From: Numida meleagris
Lineage: Eukaryota > Chordata > Aves > Galliformes > Numididae
Length of the DNA: 64,000 nucleotides
Direction of reading: 5' to 3'
NCBI RefSeq assembly: GCF_002078875.1
Contig: NC_034421.1
Coordinates: 7,400,365-7,464,364 of the forward strand
Positions 59,901 to 64,000 of this stretch are shown here, in pieces. The position numbers were made by a program, and so were the translations under genes. Under the pieces are notes generated by a model. That model worked only from the letters and a program-made list of their open reading frames with translations. It was not told where the DNA came from and did no database searches. Within the stretch, counting starts at the first letter, position 1. Every line of letters begins with the position of its first letter.

Positions 59901-62900
59901 GGGAAGAGGGCTGGAAGCAGGTGCTGCACGCTCAGGCTGCACTGTGGGGCACATTCAGCAGTGACTCCAGCAGAACTGTGCTCTCCCCCCCACAGCACTC
60001 TGTTACTCTGCATCACAGTTTATTTTACACCTGGAGCTTTCCAAGGAAGGGACTGTGTTGAATTTGATATGGGTAGAGTATATAGCAGCCAGGATAGAAA
60101 ATCTTTCTGCTGAAGCCTTGAGCTTCTGCCACAGTGTGAAAGGTGAATAAATAATGATGAGACTAATGGCAAATATGACTACCTCAAGTGCTCAGTGAGA
60201 GCTCCAGGAAGGTTGGTGCTGTGCTAGAAGGAAGGGGTGCACAGGGGGAGCAGGGGGTGCTGCCCTGGCTCTGTGCTTTCGCATCTCCTTCACAGGCCAC
60301 TGGAAATGGGAACCTGGGTAAAAGCAGTACCAGTAGCACCGTGAAATCCTCATCATCACCCACAGTTCCACCACCTCCTGTGACAGAGCGGCAGTGGCAG
60401 CCTTCCTTCCATCCAGCTGCTCCCAGGAAAAAGCTGCCTTCTCTCCCTGCGCACACAGACTTGGTGCGCTAAGAGCCCACACAGATTGGAAATGGGCATT
60501 CCGGTAATTACACAACTGTAAAACGGAGGGCAGGCTTTTGCCCAATGTCACTAAAACCATTTACAGCCTATTGGAGGGGACACTTGTACCATTAAGAAAC
60601 CAAAAGACATTCTGGCTTTCTTCAGCCTCAGGGCTTAGAATAAAGAAGCATTTACTGCCTAATTAAATTTTAATATACTGGCAGAGCACAGCTCTTCTTG
60701 TGAATCCACATTGGACGGTATGCTCGATTGCACAGAAAAACAGCAGGGCAGGGCTGCCTGCGGGAGCTGCGGGTCACTGCAGTAGCACTCCCACTTGCTT
60801 CTGCACATGGACACACCACCCGCGAAGCTCGAGTCTTTCCACAGCAAAAATGCCATCAGGAAACATGACACGTGCACTGTGATGGGAGGAGAACGTGGCT
60901 GTGGTGGAATGGCAGAGGTACAGCGCTTCCCCAGGATCCAATGGACGGAGAAGACAAATGTCAGCCAAGTCCCCCGCTCTAACAGGGCACTGTCTGCCAC
61001 ATGCACAGTTTATTAATTCTCTGTTGCTCGCTAATAGGGTACATCTGAAACCAAGCAGCTCTCCCTTCCTCAAAGGGCTGCTCTCTTTTACTTGCTAAAT
61101 GAAGACTCCTTTGGCCATTAAAAACAAGCAGACAGCACAGAGTGCTGCCACAAGGGCTGACTACTCCAGGGAGACAGTCACGCTCTGCAGCAAGACGCAG
61201 CATCTGGGGTGCACTCTTCCCATGCTCCTTTTTTGGCCTCAGTGTCTGCTGTGCAGCACAGGGCTCCCTCCATCTGCAACCCAGAGAGCAGCTGTGGTCA
61301 CTCACTCCTCACCTGCCCCTGCTTCACCACACTCAGGCCAGCATTCCCCCAGTAGATAAACACCTGAGAAGTGCCCTGGTGAGAGGAGTGGCTGACAGAC
61401 AGCCAAGAGCACAGACAGGTCCTGGTGCTAAAAATGCTATGATTTTTAAATGGGTGACTCATACGTTTTCATTGTGCCACGGCTCTCCCACCGTGAAGCT
61501 GCCTGCAAGAAATGTTCACACAAGCCTTCCAGAGCACTGTGCAGAAATAAGGTGCTGTCAAAACAGCATATATTTGTGCAGCTGCCACAAGGAGTTGTTA
61601 TTATTGTATTTTTCTTTAATAGAGAGACAAGCGTGCTCCGGTGCACAGACTGGTAGCAATCAGCTGTGCTGGGAGGGGACAGAGCTCAGAGAGATGTCCC
61701 AGGGCTGACACAGGCAGACACAGAGGGTCTAGCTCCAGGTCTGAAGCAGAGTAAACCAGAGCACTTGTGCTGGCCAGATCACAGATCCAAGTGCCCTTAG
61801 AAATACTCAGTAGTAGACTTCCATATTCAGAACCAAAAATACCCCAAACCCTCTGCTCCCCAATACCAGAAACCTTTTCAACTCCTCACACACCTCCTCC
61901 CCTCATCTCCACCATGCTCCAGGCCTCTGCAGACACAGTGCAAGATGAGGAGTTTGGACATAAGGAGTCCTGCTGCATGCCGCCAGCACCAGCAGAATCG
62001 CTGCCAGCAGCACTGGGGGGTGAAGCAGCCTCCAGCAGCCGCTGCCCGCTCCTCCCACTGCCACACACATGCACATGAGCACACCACTCTTCATAGCTGT
62101 CTGCACACAAAGGAAAATGCCAAGCAATTGAGTAACTGTAACACTCCGTTGCAGTCCAGCCAGGGAACAGCCGGTGTTTGATCAATATTTTTTCACAACA
62201 GCCACTTCCATGTGATAAATGCACTTATGGGGAAGAAGAACAAATTAACCTCCTGGTGCAGATGGCAGCTACTGCCTGGGAAAAAAAGATGGCTCAATTC
62301 AGCAGGGAAACAAGGGAAGGGACACGGCCAGAATTCCCCAAAACTGACTGTACGAGACAGCATCTGGGAAGCAGTGATGAAGATCAGCCCCAGCAGCGCC
62401 CACCCAACCATGCAGGGGGAAGCAGAAACCGAGTCTGTCACTGCACGTGTCATCTGGGTGACAAGGAGAGCAGCAGGGAGGGAGACTCATGCAGGAAGCA
62501 GGAGCAGCTGAGCCAGTGGATAATATATATACTTGGGGCAGTTGATGGATGAAGACAATGGAGGAAGTGTGCTGCAGCATTGTGCATAAAGATAAAAGGG
62601 ACCTCAAAATTCACTTCCCTACATCAGCTCTTCCACTGGTCACAAGGTGTTCAGAGTAATTCAGCAGCCAGCTGGATCAGAGTTCAGATTTCTCACCCAC
62701 AAGCCAACTGGATGCAAATGGCAGCAAGCAGAGCAGTGCTAAGTAACCTTGTGCTGCATCAGCCGCAGCATCGAGAGCAGAGCAATTACAATTCAGTGTC
62801 AGGCTCTGGCACTGTAAGTGGTCCAGGAGCTCCATTTTCCTTCTGAGCGCTGTCCCATTTTCCATCACTGCCTGTCTGCATGGATTTGTGTCCTCGCCAG

Positions 62901-62935
62901 CCCTGTTCTGGAGGCAGCAATACAAGATCTCATAA
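56921..62935. other. Intergenic DNA, no gene seen
   Basis: AT-rich blocks at about 57380-57540, 57700-57910, 58320-58560, 59270-59400, 59740-59860, 60580-60690 and 61430-61630 alternate with GC-richer filler. POU octamers are at 58509 and 62712. Reading frames of up to 188 codons (61142-61708) show no family similarity. Confidence 0.5.
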
Positions 62936-63037
62936 GCCAGGCCCTGGGCAACACCTGTGCTGCACAACTGTGTTGAGCCAGGAGCTCGGCTCAATCCCTG
63001 CAGATCCCTTCCAACTTCGGATATTCTATTCTATACA
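62936..63037 (+). mobile_element. Decayed CR1 LINE 3'-end fragment
   Basis: The sequence reads aggccctgggcaac, then cctgtgctgca, gttgagccaggag, gatcccttccaactt and finally attctattctata. This is the order expected for the sense 3' end of CR1, including remnants of the terminal attctatg repeats. It is more diverged than the other copies. Confidence 0.65.
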
Positions 63038-64000
63038 TCCCCAGGTTGCTTGTTTTTACTCTCTCTAAGAGAGGACATCCAGACTGGCTCCAGTCTGCCC
63101 TCCACAAAGGGGCCGCTGACCTGGAAGGCCTGAAGACCTGTTCTGACAAGGAGAAATGGAGAATACCTTAGTTGATCTGGAAGGAAAAGGGGCCAAAAAC
63201 CTCAGACCAAAGAAGATAAAGTTTGTTCTTATTCTGGTTTTGCATTGAAACAAATATACAGGGTGCAACATTGCTGGAAATTCATTAATTTTCCACGTAT
63301 TCCTAGTAAGTTAATCTATCAACTAGCAACTGCATAAATAGAACAGGCAAAAATGCTGAAAGTAGATTAAACATTGATGTAAGTATATATTGATTTGAAC
63401 ATTCCTGCGCCTTTGCTTGTGACACATCAATAAAATTAAATACTATCTTAATAAAATGTCTTGGTAATTATGTCTTCTCCCTCGGGTAAGCGTGCCCTCC
63501 AGCAATGTAATTAAAACCAAAATTACATTAACTCTCCAGTGACCATTTGACAAAAAAAAAATTCGGAGTCTCGAGAGTTCTCTGACCTGTTGCGCGCAGC
63601 GAGATGATTCCCAGCACACTTGGTTCCGCTTTCACACCTGACTTACTTGGCTTGAATAATGATTGTCCTCTGTCACAGCATGCACACACCAAGGAAGCCA
63701 GGTCCCCGATTTCCAGGTGTGGGAAAACACAAGCGCTGTGAAGATTCTCTCTCCCGGTGCAGCCAAGCAGTGAGAAGCCACAACCAGGCCACGTGCACCT
63801 TGCTGGCACCCAGCAGAGCACACACTCCATGCAGACCTCTGCCATCACCCACCCCAAAAAACAGGAACTGTGTCCGAGCCCGTGGCTCTCAGAGAAACAG
63901 AGAACAGCACTGATCTGAGCCACACACAGTGATGGTGCTGTGCTAACACAACACCGATCCTCCCGCAGAGAAGGTCAGTTTGCAGTGAGATGAGCAAGCC
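63038..64000. other. Intergenic DNA with an AT-rich block
   Basis: Positions 63240-63600 are AT-rich and CpG-poor with many attaat and taatta cores, and contain a 9-bp inverted repeat at 63504-63529. The remaining GC-richer sequence to the window end holds no recognisable gene. Confidence 0.5.
63504..63529. repeat. Perfect 9-bp inverted repeat
   Basis: The arms aatgtaatt (63504-63512) and aattacatt (63521-63529) flank an 8-nt spacer. Each arm holds a TAATT homeodomain-type core in opposite orientation, so it may be a dimeric binding site rather than a hairpin. Confidence 0.8.

Noticed and set aside
62178..62552. 124-codon plus frame with a charged, protein-like content
   Set aside because: A second frame over the same bases is also open, and neither resembles a known family nor shows splice signals.
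1..64000. tRNA, rRNA, CRISPR, bacterial operon or viral gene content
   Set aside because: None was recognised on either strand. CR1 3' ends and simple repeats are the only mobile or repeated DNA I can support.

Overview
This is a vertebrate, almost certainly avian, nuclear genomic window. The reasons are a spliced protein-coding exon with a canonical branch point and acceptor, no bacterial-style operons, and four short copies resembling the 3' end of CR1, the dominant LINE of birds and other sauropsids (19838-19995, 45767-45890, 56693-56920, 62936-63037). The consensus-like CR1 text would fit a galliform such as chicken, but the species is an inference.

Only one protein-coding gene segment can be supported. 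The last exon of a heparan sulfate glucosamine 3-O-sulfotransferase, best matched to HS3ST4, lies on the + strand at 13166-13802, with a 3' UTR running to a poly(A) signal at 14271-14276. Genes of this type have two coding exons separated by a very large intron. Bases 1-13165 are therefore read as the 3' part of intron 1, and the first exon (cytoplasmic tail, membrane anchor, 5'-PAPS loop, catalytic glutamate) lies outside the window.

From about 14300 to 64000 no recognisable gene is seen. This fits a gene-poor region downstream of HS3ST4. It is a mosaic of two textures. GC-richer filler holds many meaningless open frames. AT-rich, CpG-poor blocks of 200-700 bp look like conserved non-coding (enhancer-type) DNA, for example 12480-12990, 16560-16900, 22820-23440, 29290-29700, 34530-35370, 39650-40110, 47580-47830, 55550-55760, 58330-58560 and 63240-63600. 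A compact CpG-rich segment at 23520-24020, next to a 43-nt all-purine tract, is the best candidate for an orphan CpG island or unannotated promoter. Tandem repeats sit at 17058-17132, 29981-30106, 31901-32001, 34406-34478 and 56050-56115.

No mobile defence system, virus, CRISPR array or gene cluster is present. The observations most worth a second look are regulatory: a pair of RFX X-box palindromes in the intron, the CpG-rich segment, possible CTCF sites in convergent orientation around the exon, and two exon-like reading frames with plausible splice sites. Conservation, motif and expression claims are inferences from sequence texture and need alignment or RNA data.
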